Assembly (NCBI GenBank): GCA_900465915.1
Contig: UBKJ01000005.1
Location: 1-64,000 of the forward strand
Origin: Hyphomicrobiales bacterium
GTDB taxonomy: Bacteria; Pseudomonadota; Alphaproteobacteria; Rhizobiales; Rhizobiaceae
Length of the DNA: 64,000 nucleotides
Reading direction: 5' to 3'
Position 1 is the stretch's first letter. The number at the start of each line of letters is the position of its first letter. The notes under the pieces were generated by a model that saw only the letters and a list, made by a program, of their open reading frames with translations, searched no databases and was not told the origin of the DNA. Of this stretch, positions 25,722 to 34,449 are shown one piece after another. A program made the translations under genes and the position numbers.

Positions 25722-27380
25722 ATGGCGTCCAACCCCCAATGGAACCCGGCCGCGCGCGTGCGCGCGCTCTCCTGCCGCATGGTGCGCTGGCCGAGCGAGA
25801 CCGGCACCCCGGACGAGGCCTCATTCGGGCCGAAGCTGGTCGCGCTTCTGCGCGAGATCCCCTATTTCCGCGACAATCCCGGCGACATCGCGGTGATCGA
25901 CAGCCACGGCGCGCCGATGACACGGAACGTGGTCGCCGTGGTGCGCGGCGCGGGCCGGCGCGCGCTGGCGCTGGCCGGCCATTACGACGTGGTGGAGATC
26001 GCCAATTACCGCGACCTCAAGCATCTCGCCTTCGAGCCGGAGGCGCTGCTCGACGCGCTGACTGCGGACCTGGCCAGCCGCCCGCTCGCCCCCAACGAGG
26101 AAAAGGCGCTGGCCGATTTCAGGAGCGGCGATTACCTGCCCGGCCGCGGCATGCTGGACATGAAAAGCGGCGTCGCGGCCGGAATCGCCGCGCTGGAACG
26201 TTTTGCGCAAAATCCCGACCGGCGCGGCAATCTCCTCCTCTTCGTTACGCCCGACGAGGAGCGCGGCTCGCGCGGCATGCGCAGCCTGCGCGACGCCCTG
26301 CCCGACCTGGCCGAGCGCTGGGGGCTGGACATCGCCGCCGGGATCAATCTCGACGCCACCAGCGACCAGGGCGACGGCGCCGAGGGCCGCGCCATCTATC
26401 GCGGCACCATCGGCAAGCAGCTGCCCTTCGCCTTCGTGATCGGCCAGCCGTCGCATGCGAGCTACCCTTTCGAGGGCGTCAGCGCGCATCTGATCGCCTC
26501 CGAGATCATGCGCGCCGTGGAGGCCAACGCCGCCCTCTGCGACACCGCCGACGGCGTCGTCTCGCCGCCGCCGGTCTGCCTCGAAGCGCGCGATTTCCGC
26601 GGCGGCTACGAGGTGACGACGCCGGAGCGCGCCTGGATCGCCTTCAACTGGCTGACCCATTCCATTTCGCCCGAGGCGCTGTTCCAGAAATTCCGCGCGC
26701 TGGTGGGCGAGGCGCTCAACCGCGCCATCGACGGCTTCAACCTCTCGGCCGAACGCTACGCCCAACTGGTCGGCGCGCCAGCCGGCGCGGCGCGCAAGGG
26801 CCGCGTGCTGACCGTGGCCGAATTGCGCGAGGCCGTGCGCGCCGCCGGCGGCGACGCGGCGCTTAACCGCATCGCCGCGCTGGAGGCGGAGCTTTCCCAA
26901 AGCGACAATCCGCTGCTGATCACGCGCGAGCTGGTGGACCGCATGGCGGCCGAGGCGCGGCTGACCGGCCCGGCGGTGATCGTCGGCTTCGGCAGCCTGG
27001 TCTATCCGCATGTGCGCATGGGCGACGACGGCGCGAACGAGCGCGCCTTCGCGGCGGCCATCGAGGCGGCGCGGCTGGAGACGGAGCAGCGTTTCGACAC
27101 GACGATCAAATATCGCGAAATCTTCGCCGGCATTTCGGATATGAGCTTTTTCGGCCATATCCCCGACGCCGCCGACAGCGCGGTGGTGGCCGCCAACACG
27201 CCGGCGGCGCAGTTCATCGACCACGCCAACCCGAAGACGCTCGCCTATCCGGTGGTCAATATCGGCCCGTGGGGACGCGAATATCACCAGCGGCTGGAGC
27301 GCGTCTATGCGCCTTACGCCTTCGAGGTGCTGCCGCAATTCCTCTACGCCATCGCGGAGAAGTTTCTGGACGGAAAATAA
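25722..27380 (+). CDS. M20-family metallohydrolase, RocB-like
   Basis: 552 aa cytoplasmic zinc hydrolase. The metal-site motifs of M20 peptidases are visible: ALAGHYDVVE (H and D), GRGMLDMKSGVAAG (bridging D), FVTPDEERGSRG (catalytic E and ligand E) and INLDATS. The length and the arrangement with a long C-terminal part (SFFGHIPDAADSAVVAANTP) match RocB, an arginine-utilisation protein whose reaction is poorly defined. It follows the amino-acid transporter and lies beside creatinine-degrading genes, so a role on a guanidino or amidated amino-acid derivative is plausible. GAGGAAAG precedes the start. Confidence 0.85.
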   Translation: MASNPQWNPAARVRALSCRMVRWPSETGTPDEASFGPKLVALLREIPYFRDNPGDIAVIDSHGAPMTRNVVAVVRGAGRRALALAGHYDVVEIANYRDLKHLAFEPEALLDALTADLASRPLAPNEEKALADFRSGDYLPGRGMLDMKSGVAAGIAALERFAQNPDRRGNLLLFVTPDEERGSRGMRSLRDALPDLAERWGLDIAAGINLDATSDQGDGAEGRAIYRGTIGKQLPFAFVIGQPSHASYPFEGVSAHLIASEIMRAVEANAALCDTADGVVSPPPVCLEARDFRGGYEVTTPERAWIAFNWLTHSISPEALFQKFRALVGEALNRAIDGFNLSAERYAQLVGAPAGAARKGRVLTVAELREAVRAAGGDAALNRIAALEAELSQSDNPLLITRELVDRMAAEARLTGPAVIVGFGSLVYPHVRMGDDGANERAFAAAIEAARLETEQRFDTTIKYREIFAGISDMSFFGHIPDAADSAVVAANTPAAQFIDHANPKTLAYPVVNIGPWGREYHQRLERVYAPYAFEVLPQFLYAIAEKFLDGK

Positions 27381-27386
27381 GCCGGC

Positions 27387-28796
27387 TCACCAGAGCCAGA
27401 ACCAGACGATCCAGTTGACCGCCGCGCATCCCGCCGCAGCCATGCCCAGAACCGTGGCGGCAAGACGGCGCGGCGTCGAGGTCGAATAGCGGCCCGTCAC
27501 CCGCCATAGCAGCCGGCCGCACCAGAATTCCGCGCCGGCGAGCAGCGTCATGCGCAGGCCGTCGACGAAGGGCAGCGGAACGTCCTCGGCCTTGAGCAGC
27601 GTCACCGTGGTGGCCGACAGGCCGAGGAACACGCCGACGCCGGCCATCGGGATCAGGCATTGGACGAAATGGTGGAAGCGCGCCCAGCGCCAGCCGCCGA
27701 GGCTGAGACTGGCCAAGGCCAGCGCCCCGCCCACCGCGAGGCTGGTGAGGACGGCGACGCCGAGCGCATAGGCGATCATCAGCCCGCCGTCGAGCGGCGT
27801 CATCATGTCGTTATGGTCGGGATAATTGGTGAGGACCCACCAGGGCAGGCGCGGCTCCAGCAGCGCCATGCCGCCATGGTCCACCAGCCATTCGGCGGCG
27901 GCCTGCTTGACGGCGACATAGATCGGGCTGGAGGTCCACTGGAACGCGCCGGCGGCGATCCCCATCATGCCGAAGACGATCAGCACGCTTTCCCATGGGT
28001 TCGGCTCGTCGCCGGCGACCTCGACCACCTCATGCGACGGCGAGCGCGCGGCGAGCGTCACCGCCTCCTTGAAGCCGGCGCAGCGTCCGCACATGTGGCA
28101 GTCCGACGCCCCGCGCATGGTCCTGATCGGAACCAAGGGCGCGCAATTGACATGGGGAAGCGGCGCGGAACCCCGCTTCCAGCCGCTCCACGCCGCGCGG
28201 TCGACGCGGAAATGCAGCGGCGACAATTTGGCCAGCAGCGCGAAGACGCCGTTGACCGGGCAGAGATAGCGGCACCAGACGCGCTTTTCGCGCCCGTAGA
28301 GAAAGCCCACCGCCATGGCCGCCAGCGTCGAGCCGCCGAGCACGACGATGACCGGCTTGGGATATTGGTAGACGCTGACCATCTGGCCGTAGAGGGTGGT
28401 GCAGGCGAAGGCGACGAAGGGCCAGCCCTTCCACTTGATCCAGGCCGGCGTCGCGCGGCCGCGGCCGTGGCGGCTGGCGATTTCGGCCAGCGCCCCTTCC
28501 GGGCAGAACAGCCCGCACCAGGCGCGTCCAACCAGCACCATCGACACCAGCACGAAGGGCCACCACACGCCCCAGAACATGAACTGGGCGAAGAGCACGG
28601 CGTTGGACCAGATATGCGACAGCCGGTCGGGCATCGGCGTCAGCGCCGGGACGATCAGCAGCGCCGCATAGGCCGCAATGACGATCCACTGGACGAGGCG
28701 GACGGCGCGCTGATGGTCGCGCAGCCACAGGCCGGCGCGCGCCAGTTGCCCGCCCCGCTTCAAGGCCAGGCGCGGCGGGGACGGGACAGAAGCCAT
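27387..28796 (-). CDS. ftrD: FtrD-like polyferredoxin membrane protein of the ferrous iron system
   Basis: 469 aa inner-membrane protein with several helices and 4Fe-4S cysteine clusters: CGLFCPEGALAE, CRYLCPVNG and CHMCGRCAG. It resembles NapH/NosR-type electron-transfer proteins. In the FtrABCD systems of Bordetella and Brucella the polyferredoxin is the fourth component and is thought to handle electrons released by ferrous iron oxidation. The start at 28796 overlaps the end of ftrC by 37 bases, as in tightly packed operons. No RBS is obvious, so coupling to ftrC translation is likely. Confidence 0.88.
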   Translation of the reverse strand: MASVPSPPRLALKRGGQLARAGLWLRDHQRAVRLVQWIVIAAYAALLIVPALTPMPDRLSHIWSNAVLFAQFMFWGVWWPFVLVSMVLVGRAWCGLFCPEGALAEIASRHGRGRATPAWIKWKGWPFVAFACTTLYGQMVSVYQYPKPVIVVLGGSTLAAMAVGFLYGREKRVWCRYLCPVNGVFALLAKLSPLHFRVDRAAWSGWKRGSAPLPHVNCAPLVPIRTMRGASDCHMCGRCAGFKEAVTLAARSPSHEVVEVAGDEPNPWESVLIVFGMMGIAAGAFQWTSSPIYVAVKQAAAEWLVDHGGMALLEPRLPWWVLTNYPDHNDMMTPLDGGLMIAYALGVAVLTSLAVGGALALASLSLGGWRWARFHHFVQCLIPMAGVGVFLGLSATTVTLLKAEDVPLPFVDGLRMTLLAGAEFWCGRLLWRVTGRYSTSTPRRLAATVLGMAAAGCAAVNWIVWFWLW

Positions 28797-29593
28797 AGCA
28801 CGACGATCCAATAGAAGACGAAAACCAGAAGCTCGACCAGGACCGGCCGGGCGCGATAGCCGGTGAGGCCCGACGCCAGCCCGCCGACCATGCCGCTGTC
28901 CGACAGAAGGGCGGATGTGTCCCACAGCCGCCTGGAGAGCGGCGGAACCACGCCGAGCGCGATCAGGTGATCGACGCCGGTCAGAAGCAGCGAGGCGGCG
29001 AGGAGCAGCAGCATCGCTTCAGTGACGCGGAAGAAGACGGCCCATGACAACACGCGGCCGCCCAGTTGCAGCAGCCCGTAGGTGGCGACGGCCGCGGCCA
29101 CGCCGGCGAGCGCCGCGACGAGGGCGCCGTAATGGGAGGCCGAGGCGCCGGCCATGGCTCCATAGAGAAACACCGCCGCCTCGCTGCCCTCGCGCAGCAC
29201 GGCGAGCGCGGAGAGGAAGAAGACGCCGAGCCAGTTGGCCCTGTCGGCCGTCCGGTCGAGCGAGGCGTGCAGCTCCTTCTTGAGCGTGCGCCCATGCCTG
29301 CGCATCCAGAACACCATCTGGACGATCAGCGCGGCGGCGAACAGCACGATAAAGGTCTGGAAATAATCCTGCGCCTCGTCGCCGAGCGCGTCGCCCACGG
29401 TGAGAAGCAGCGCGGCCAGCGCCACCGCGCCGACGAGGCCGACGGCGACGCCCGACCACAGCCAGAACCGGCCCGCGCGGCGCTCCAAGGTGGGGCGATG
29501 GGCGAGCCAGGCGTTGAGAACGCCCACCACCAGCAGCGCCTCGACGCATTCGCGCCAGACGACGAACAGGACGTTGAAATCTTGCATGCTCAC
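28760..29593 (-). CDS. ftrC: FTR1-family iron permease (FtrC)
   Basis: 277 aa inner-membrane iron permease. Two R-E-x-x-E iron motifs are present, in VWRECVEALLVVGV near the N-terminus and LREGSEAAVFLYG in the fourth helix. It takes iron oxidised by the periplasmic partners. A GTG start at 29593 is chosen because AGGTGA lies 5-6 bases upstream, overlapping the ftrB stop; an ATG two codons later is the alternative. Confidence 0.93.
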   Translation of the reverse strand: MSMQDFNVLFVVWRECVEALLVVGVLNAWLAHRPTLERRAGRFWLWSGVAVGLVGAVALAALLLTVGDALGDEAQDYFQTFIVLFAAALIVQMVFWMRRHGRTLKKELHASLDRTADRANWLGVFFLSALAVLREGSEAAVFLYGAMAGASASHYGALVAALAGVAAAVATYGLLQLGGRVLSWAVFFRVTEAMLLLLAASLLLTGVDHLIALGVVPPLSRRLWDTSALLSDSGMVGGLASGLTGYRARPVLVELLVFVFYWIVVLWLLSRPRRAWP

Positions 29594-29597
29594 GAGA

Positions 29598-29939
29598 TCA
29601 CCTGGCGATCAGGACGGCGGGCGCGGCGCCCGGATGGAAATCGTCGAAGAAGGGGTATTCGCCCGGATCGAGCCTGCGGATCACCATCACGGTCTGCGAC
29701 TGCGGCGCGATCACCTTTTCCTTGCGCAGCTCCAGGCTCTCGAACTCCGCCGGCATGGAGCCGGTGTTGACCAGTTCGATGCGGAAGCGGGTATCGGCCG
29801 GAACCTCCAGCCGGTCGGGCGTGATGACGCCGTCCCGGAATTCGATGCGGAACGTCGGTTCTTCCGCGGCCGAGGCCGGCCCGGAAAAGGCCAGCGCCAA
29901 AACGGTCACGACCGAAAAGGAGATAAAACGCCGCGACAT
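29598..29939 (-). CDS. ftrB: Cupredoxin-like periplasmic protein (FtrB)
   Basis: 113 aa. The signal peptide ends ASA near residue 24. The mature part is a small beta-barrel of cupredoxin type (FRIELVNTGSMPAEFESLEL, then YPFFDDFHPG). In FtrABCD systems this component is proposed to oxidise ferrous iron for the FTR1 permease. It lies 4 bases from ftrA and 4 from ftrC. Confidence 0.88.
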   Translation of the reverse strand: MSRRFISFSVVTVLALAFSGPASAAEEPTFRIEFRDGVITPDRLEVPADTRFRIELVNTGSMPAEFESLELRKEKVIAPQSQTVMVIRRLDPGEYPFFDDFHPGAAPAVLIAR

Positions 29940-29942
29940 GCC

Positions 29943-30485
29943 TCAATAAGCGCCCTTCTTGCCCGTGCCGGCGTAGACGAATTCGTAATGGACCGTGATC
30001 GGCTCGAACCACGGGCCGACGCCGGTCTCCTTGTCGACATGGCGGCCGAAATGGGCGTGCGCATTGGCGGAGGGCGGCGAGACGACCAGCGTCAGCCTGT
30101 AGCGGCCGGGACCGTCGAGCTTGACGTTGTCGCCGTAATGCGGGCCGTCATTGGCGACCATGGGCATGAAATCGCCTTTCTGCGTCTCGCCGCCGTCGAG
30201 ACGGGTCAGCGCATAGGTCACGACCAGATAGGGCATCCAGTCGCCCTCGGCGAAACCGTTCGGATTGTCCTTGGCCGCCTTGATGTCGGCCTCCATATGC
30301 ACGTCGGAATCCCTGGCCGGCCGCATCATCCCCTCCGGCTCCATCTCGATGGGCTGGAGATAGACGGCGGCGATCTCCATGCCGGCGACCGTCTGCGGCT
30401 TGCCGATCGGCGTCTCCTTGGCCAGCGCCGAGCCCGCGAAGGCGAGCGGAAGCGCAAAGGCGGCGATCTGATACGAAATTTTCAT
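29943..30485 (-). CDS. ftrA: Periplasmic iron-binding protein of the P19/Tp34 family (FtrA)
   Basis: 180 aa. The signal peptide ends near ALA (residue 22). The family's metal-site context is seen in AAVYLQPIEMEPEGMM and RDSDVHMEADIKA, with a C-terminal NAHAHFGRHVD. It is first in the operon and binds iron, perhaps with copper, in the periplasm. The operon promoter must lie in the 507-base region upstream. Confidence 0.92.
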   Translation of the reverse strand: MKISYQIAAFALPLAFAGSALAKETPIGKPQTVAGMEIAAVYLQPIEMEPEGMMRPARDSDVHMEADIKAAKDNPNGFAEGDWMPYLVVTYALTRLDGGETQKGDFMPMVANDGPHYGDNVKLDGPGRYRLTLVVSPPSANAHAHFGRHVDKETGVGPWFEPITVHYEFVYAGTGKKGAY

Positions 30486-30992
30486 CGGACGCTCGTTTCG
30501 AGGACGGCTGTCGGGTCTGCGAAACGCGTTTCCGCGGGCCGGACGGAGAATCCTGCCTTAAAAATCACGCTTGAGATTTGACGATGCGTCCTATGGAATT
30601 AAGAAAAACAATGACTTAGATATATAAGATGACAACGCATTCCCAAAGCCCGGTTTAGAGGGCGCATTTTCGAGCGAGATAAAAGTTCGCTCGACAGGCT
30701 CGCAACCCGACTGCAGATCGGCGCTCCTATGCATTGGAGAATGGATCGAGCACGCAGCCCTGAACTTAGACTTGTGCGATGATCGCCGTGTGCTGGATGC
30801 AGAAACGCCGGAGCCGAAGCGCCAGTTTGAAATGCTGCTTCAGCATGGCCTACACGCCGGCGATTCTCTCAATCGGCGCGAGGCCGCAAAGCCACAAGAA
30901 CGACGGCAAGCAGGGGCGGCGAAAGCAAGCAACAGCAGCAGTCGCGCAACCAGGCGCAGCGGTAGCCTCGACAATTTGCGGCCACACAGGAC
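30486..30992. other. Gene-free stretch upstream of ftrA
   Basis: 507 bases with lower GC than the surroundings. CTTAGATATATAAG at 30614-30627 is a near-palindrome about 130 bases upstream of ftrA and could be an iron-regulator site or the promoter. No RirA-, Irr- or Fur-box could be assigned with confidence. The part from 30660 to 30990 has short open frames on both strands with atypical codon use and no product I recognise; it may be a decayed gene. Confidence 0.45.
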
Positions 30993-32087
30993 TCAGGGAA
31001 GCGCGGCCAGAAACTGGTCGTTTTCCGAGCGCGAGCCGATGCTGACCCGCACGAAGCGCTCATAGCCCGGCTGCTTCCACGGCTTGGTGATCACGCCTTT
31101 CGCCAGCAGCGCCTCGCTGAAAGCGACGGCGTCGCCGCCGCAGTCGAAAAATATGAAATTGCCGCGCGAGGAGGCGGTTCGATAGCCGCGCTCCTTGAGG
31201 GCGGCGGCCACACGCTCGCGCTCGCTGACGGCCAGCTCGACGGATTTCCTCAGATGCTCCTCGTCCGCGAGCGCGATCACGGCGGCGCGCTGGGCGATGG
31301 CGTTGGTGTTGAACGGCGTCCGCGCGCGGTCGAGGAATCCGGCTATCTCGCGGCTCGCGGTGATCGCATAGCCGATCCGCAGGCCGGCCAGCCCGTAGGC
31401 CTTCGACAGCGTCCGCAGGACGATCCAGGTCTTCGACGTCGTCTGCAAGGCCGCCAGGGCGGATTCGTAATCGCTTCCCAGCGCATATTCGACATAGGCC
31501 TCGTCGACCACCAGCAAGGTGTCGTCGGGGGTGGCCTCGATCAGCCGGCGCATCTGGTTCGGGTCGAGCCATGCGCCGACGGGGCTCATCGGATTGGCGA
31601 AGATCAGCATGCGCGGGCCGCGGGCGGCCGCCGCCAGCAAAGCGGGCATGTCCACCGTCAATGCGGGCGTCACTTCGATACGCTCAATCCTGCCCCCCAT
31701 CAGCGCCGCGTAATCCTCGTGCAGCGGGAAGGAAGGGTAGAGCGTCGTCACGACGTCGCCGGGCCTGACCACGGCGCGGCAGATGACGCCGATGAGGTCC
31801 TCCGAGCCGTTGCCGAGCACGATCCGATCCGCCGCGACGCCGAATTTCGTGGCGATCGCCTCGGAGACCGCGCGGCCCTTCGGATCGGGATAGAGACGCA
31901 GAAGCTCGACCGGCGCGCCGAGGGCCGCCGCGATCTTCGGCGAAGGCCCCAGCGGGTTCTCGTTCGAGCCGAGTTTCGCGATCGTCTCGACGCCGTATTT
32001 CGCCCGCACTTCCGCCAGCGTCAGTCCGGCGTTATAGGGTGGAACGCCCGCCATCTCGTCGCGGATCGGCAGCCTTGGATCGGTCAT
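30993..32087 (-). CDS. HisC-like PLP aminotransferase (histidinol-phosphate aminotransferase family)
   Basis: 364 aa, fold-type I aminotransferase. It has KLGSNENPLGPSP, the HisC-type opening, the PLP lysine in TLSKAYGLAGLRIGYAI, VVDEAYVEY with the PLP aspartate, and the terminal VRVSIGSRSENDQFL with the carboxylate-binding arginine. GGAGGACCC lies before the ATG at 32087. Biosynthetic hisC would sit with other his genes; this one instead diverges from a catabolic set across two HutC-type operators. I therefore infer a catabolic transamination of an imidazole compound, perhaps histidinol-phosphate-like or imidazole-pyruvate. An aromatic aminotransferase role remains possible. Confidence 0.85.
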   Translation of the reverse strand: MTDPRLPIRDEMAGVPPYNAGLTLAEVRAKYGVETIAKLGSNENPLGPSPKIAAALGAPVELLRLYPDPKGRAVSEAIATKFGVAADRIVLGNGSEDLIGVICRAVVRPGDVVTTLYPSFPLHEDYAALMGGRIERIEVTPALTVDMPALLAAAARGPRMLIFANPMSPVGAWLDPNQMRRLIEATPDDTLLVVDEAYVEYALGSDYESALAALQTTSKTWIVLRTLSKAYGLAGLRIGYAITASREIAGFLDRARTPFNTNAIAQRAAVIALADEEHLRKSVELAVSERERVAAALKERGYRTASSRGNFIFFDCGGDAVAFSEALLAKGVITKPWKQPGYERFVRVSIGSRSENDQFLAALP

Positions 32088-32142
32088 TCGGGTCCTCCAT
32101 CTCTGTCGGCGACGATAACAGGATTTTTGCGATTGTCGATAT

Positions 32143-32154
32143 ATGTCTATACAT
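32143..32154. promoter_or_regulatory. Putative HutC operator, copy 1
   Basis: ATGTCTATACAT, one base off the perfect palindrome at hutI/hutF. It lies 56 bases upstream of the HisC-like start and is the exact reverse complement of copy 2. Confidence 0.65.
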
Positions 32155-32168
32155 AAAATTACGTAAAT

Positions 32169-32180
32169 ATGTATAGACAT
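32169..32180. promoter_or_regulatory. Putative HutC operator, copy 2
   Basis: ATGTATAGACAT, 26 bases centre to centre from copy 1 and its mirror image. The 14-base spacer holds the palindrome TTACGTAA. It lies 51 bases before the SDR start, so the pair can serve both divergent promoters. Confidence 0.65.
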
Positions 32181-32230
32181 TGTCGGAGAATGGTGCTTGA
32201 CTGCGCCAAAAGAAAAAGGGGAAAGACGGC

Positions 32231-32995
32231 ATGTCTGCATTCGACCTCGATGGTAAAGTGGCGGTCGTGACGGGCGCGAGCCGCGGGCTCGGACAGGCGA
32301 TTGCCATGGCCTTGGCCGAAGCGGGCGCGCAACTCTGCGTGACCGGCCGGTCGCTCGCCGGCCTCGACGAGACGCGCGAGAAGGTCGAGCGTTTCGGAAG
32401 ACCGTGCCTCGCAGCCGAGCAGGACGTGAGGGACATCCCGTCCATCAAGGACGCCGTCGGCGGGCTTGCGCAGAAAGCGGGAAAGATCGACATCCTGGTC
32501 AACAATGCGGGCTTCGAGCATGTCAGCCCCTCGCTCGACGTCGACGAAGCGCTGTGGGATTCGATCGTCGACACCAATCTGAAGGGCGCGTTCTTCTGGT
32601 CGCAGGCGGCGGCGCGGGCCATGGCGGAGCGCGGCGCCGGCGGCGCCATCGTCAATCTCTGCTCGCTGACCTCCTATGTCGGCGTTCCGACCGCAACCCC
32701 CTACACCTCCTCCAAGGCCGGGCTTCTCGGCATGACGCGGGCGCTCGCCGCCGAATGGGCCGAGGCCGGCATCCGCGTCAACGCCATCGCGCCCGGCTAT
32801 TTCCGCACCGCCATGACGGAAGGGTTCTACGCCGACGCCGACTGGCGGGCGCGCATGCTGGCCCGCATCCCGCAAAGGCGCTTCGGACAGGAGCAGGATA
32901 TCGGCGGCGCGGTGGTGTTTCTATGCAGCGACGCGGCCGCCTATGTCACGGGCCATTGCATCCCGGTCGACGGCGGTTTTCTCGCCTCGATCTGA
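32231..32995 (+). CDS. SDR-family oxidoreductase
   Basis: 254 aa classical short-chain dehydrogenase: TGASRGLGQA for cofactor binding, NNAGFEHVS, catalytic YTSSKAG with the serine in LCSLTSYVG, and the ending HCIPVDGGF. It heads the plus-strand set SDR, HisD-like, zinc dehydrogenase and kinase, and lies directly behind a HutC-type operator. The substrate is unknown; an alcohol or ketone derived from an imidazole compound is inferred. Confidence 0.9.
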   Translation: MSAFDLDGKVAVVTGASRGLGQAIAMALAEAGAQLCVTGRSLAGLDETREKVERFGRPCLAAEQDVRDIPSIKDAVGGLAQKAGKIDILVNNAGFEHVSPSLDVDEALWDSIVDTNLKGAFFWSQAAARAMAERGAGGAIVNLCSLTSYVGVPTATPYTSSKAGLLGMTRALAAEWAEAGIRVNAIAPGYFRTAMTEGFYADADWRARMLARIPQRRFGQEQDIGGAVVFLCSDAAAYVTGHCIPVDGGFLASI

Positions 32996-33116
32996 GGCGC
33001 TGCGGCGAAAAACGCGTCGCGGCTTGCTTCGCGGCGGATTACATGAGCATCACGGAATCATCCGCCGTCGCGGCGCGTCCCGCCGGCCGGCGACACGGAA
33101 CAACAGAGGAACGCAA

Positions 33117-34445
33117 ATGGCCAATGTCTCTTTCTATGACTATGCGAAGCTGAGCGCCGAACAGAAGGCGGCCCTGCTGAAGCGTTCGGAAACCGATATT
33201 TCCGGCTTCATCGAAAAGGTGCAGCCGATCATCGAGGCGATCCGCGCCGAGGGCGACGCCGCCGTCGCCCGCTTCGGCCGCGACTTCGACAAGGCCGACA
33301 TCACCGAAAAGGATATCAAGGTCACCGAGGCCGAGTTCGACGCCGCCTTCAAGCTGGTCGACCCGGAGGTGATCCGCGCCATCGAATTCAGCGTCGACAA
33401 TATCCGCCGCTTCCACGAGGTGCAGAAGCCCGAGCCGATGTGGCTGAAGGAGATCCGCCCCGGCGCCTATGCCGGCGACCGCTTCACGCCGATCGCCTCG
33501 GTCGCCCTCTACGTGCCGCGCGGCAAGGGCTCGTTTCCGTCCGTCACCATGATGACCTCGGTTCCCGCCGTGGTCGCCGGCGTGCCCGACCTCGCCATCG
33601 TCACCCCGCCCGGCCCCGACGGCTCGGTCGACGCGGCCACGCTGGTCGCCGCCCGCATCGCCGGCGTGAACACGGTCTACAAGGTCGGCGGCGCGCAGGC
33701 CGTGGCCGCCGTCGCCTACGGCACCGAGACGATCAAGCCCGCCCTCAAGATCGTCGGCCCGGGCAGCCCCTGGGTGGTGGCCGCCAAGCGCGCGCTGGCC
33801 GGCGTCATCGACACTGGGCTTCCGGCCGGTCCGTCGGAAGGCATGATCTTCGCCGACGACACGGTCCATGGCGGCCTCGCCGCGCTCGACCTGCTGATCG
33901 AGGCCGAGCACGGGCCGGATTCCTCCGCCTATCTGGTCACCCATAGCCGCCGCGTCGCCGAGGAGGCGCTCGCCGCCCTTCCCGAACATTGGGCGCGCAT
34001 GACCGAGCAGCGCGTCGGCTTCTCCACCACCGTGCTGACCGGCAAGCATGGCGGCGTCGTGCTGACCTCGTCGCTGGAGGAAAGCTACGCCTTCGTCAAC
34101 GCCTATGCGCCGGAGCATCTCGAAATCCTGTCGGAAGACGCCTTCGCGCATCTGGGCCACATCACCGAGGCGTCGGAAATCCTGATGGGCCTGCACACGC
34201 CGGTCAGCATCGCCAATTTCACGCTCGGGCCCAACGCCGTGCTGCCGACCAGCCGCTGGGCGCGCACCTACGGGCCGCTGTCGGTGACGGATTTCGTCAA
34301 GCGCAGCTCCATCGGCTACGTCACCCAGTCCGCCTATCCGCTTTTCGCCGAAAACGCGCACAAGCTCGCCATCTATGAAGGCTTCTCGTCGCACGCCCAC
34401 GCCGTTTCGCCGGTGCGCGAGCAATATCTGGCCAAGAAGGGCTGA
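33117..34445 (+). CDS. Histidinol-dehydrogenase-family protein with altered metal site
   Basis: 442 aa, full-length HisD fold. NAD-site sequence GAQAVAAVAYGTETIKP and the catalytic pair E333-H334 in AYAPEHLEI are kept. Against E. coli HisD, recalled from memory, the zinc ligands read E262 for Gln259 (IEAEHGP instead of SQAEHGP), H265 kept, N367 for Asp360 (SIANFTLGPN instead of SAGDYASGTN) and H426 kept. The His of TNHVLPT is Ala. It is therefore not ordinary biosynthetic HisD. HpsN, the sulfopropanediol dehydrogenase of this superfamily, keeps the canonical residues as I recall. AGAGGAACG precedes the start. The oxidation substrate is unknown; a histidinol-like alcohol is inferred from the HutC-type operators. 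Confidence 0.85.
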   Translation: MANVSFYDYAKLSAEQKAALLKRSETDISGFIEKVQPIIEAIRAEGDAAVARFGRDFDKADITEKDIKVTEAEFDAAFKLVDPEVIRAIEFSVDNIRRFHEVQKPEPMWLKEIRPGAYAGDRFTPIASVALYVPRGKGSFPSVTMMTSVPAVVAGVPDLAIVTPPGPDGSVDAATLVAARIAGVNTVYKVGGAQAVAAVAYGTETIKPALKIVGPGSPWVVAAKRALAGVIDTGLPAGPSEGMIFADDTVHGGLAALDLLIEAEHGPDSSAYLVTHSRRVAEEALAALPEHWARMTEQRVGFSTTVLTGKHGGVVLTSSLEESYAFVNAYAPEHLEILSEDAFAHLGHITEASEILMGLHTPVSIANFTLGPNAVLPTSRWARTYGPLSVTDFVKRSSIGYVTQSAYPLFAENAHKLAIYEGFSSHAHAVSPVREQYLAKKG

Positions 34446-34449
34446 GGCG

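Noticed and set aside
30772..31065. Small plus-strand ORF between ftrA and the HisC-like gene
   Set aside because: No ribosome site, no recognisable family, composition like non-coding sequence, and it runs into the 3' end of a real gene.
33117..34445. Biosynthetic hisD, or sulfopropanediol dehydrogenase (hpsN)
   Set aside because: Two zinc ligands differ from HisD and, as I recall, from HpsN. No other his genes or sulfonate genes are adjacent, while HutC-type sites are.
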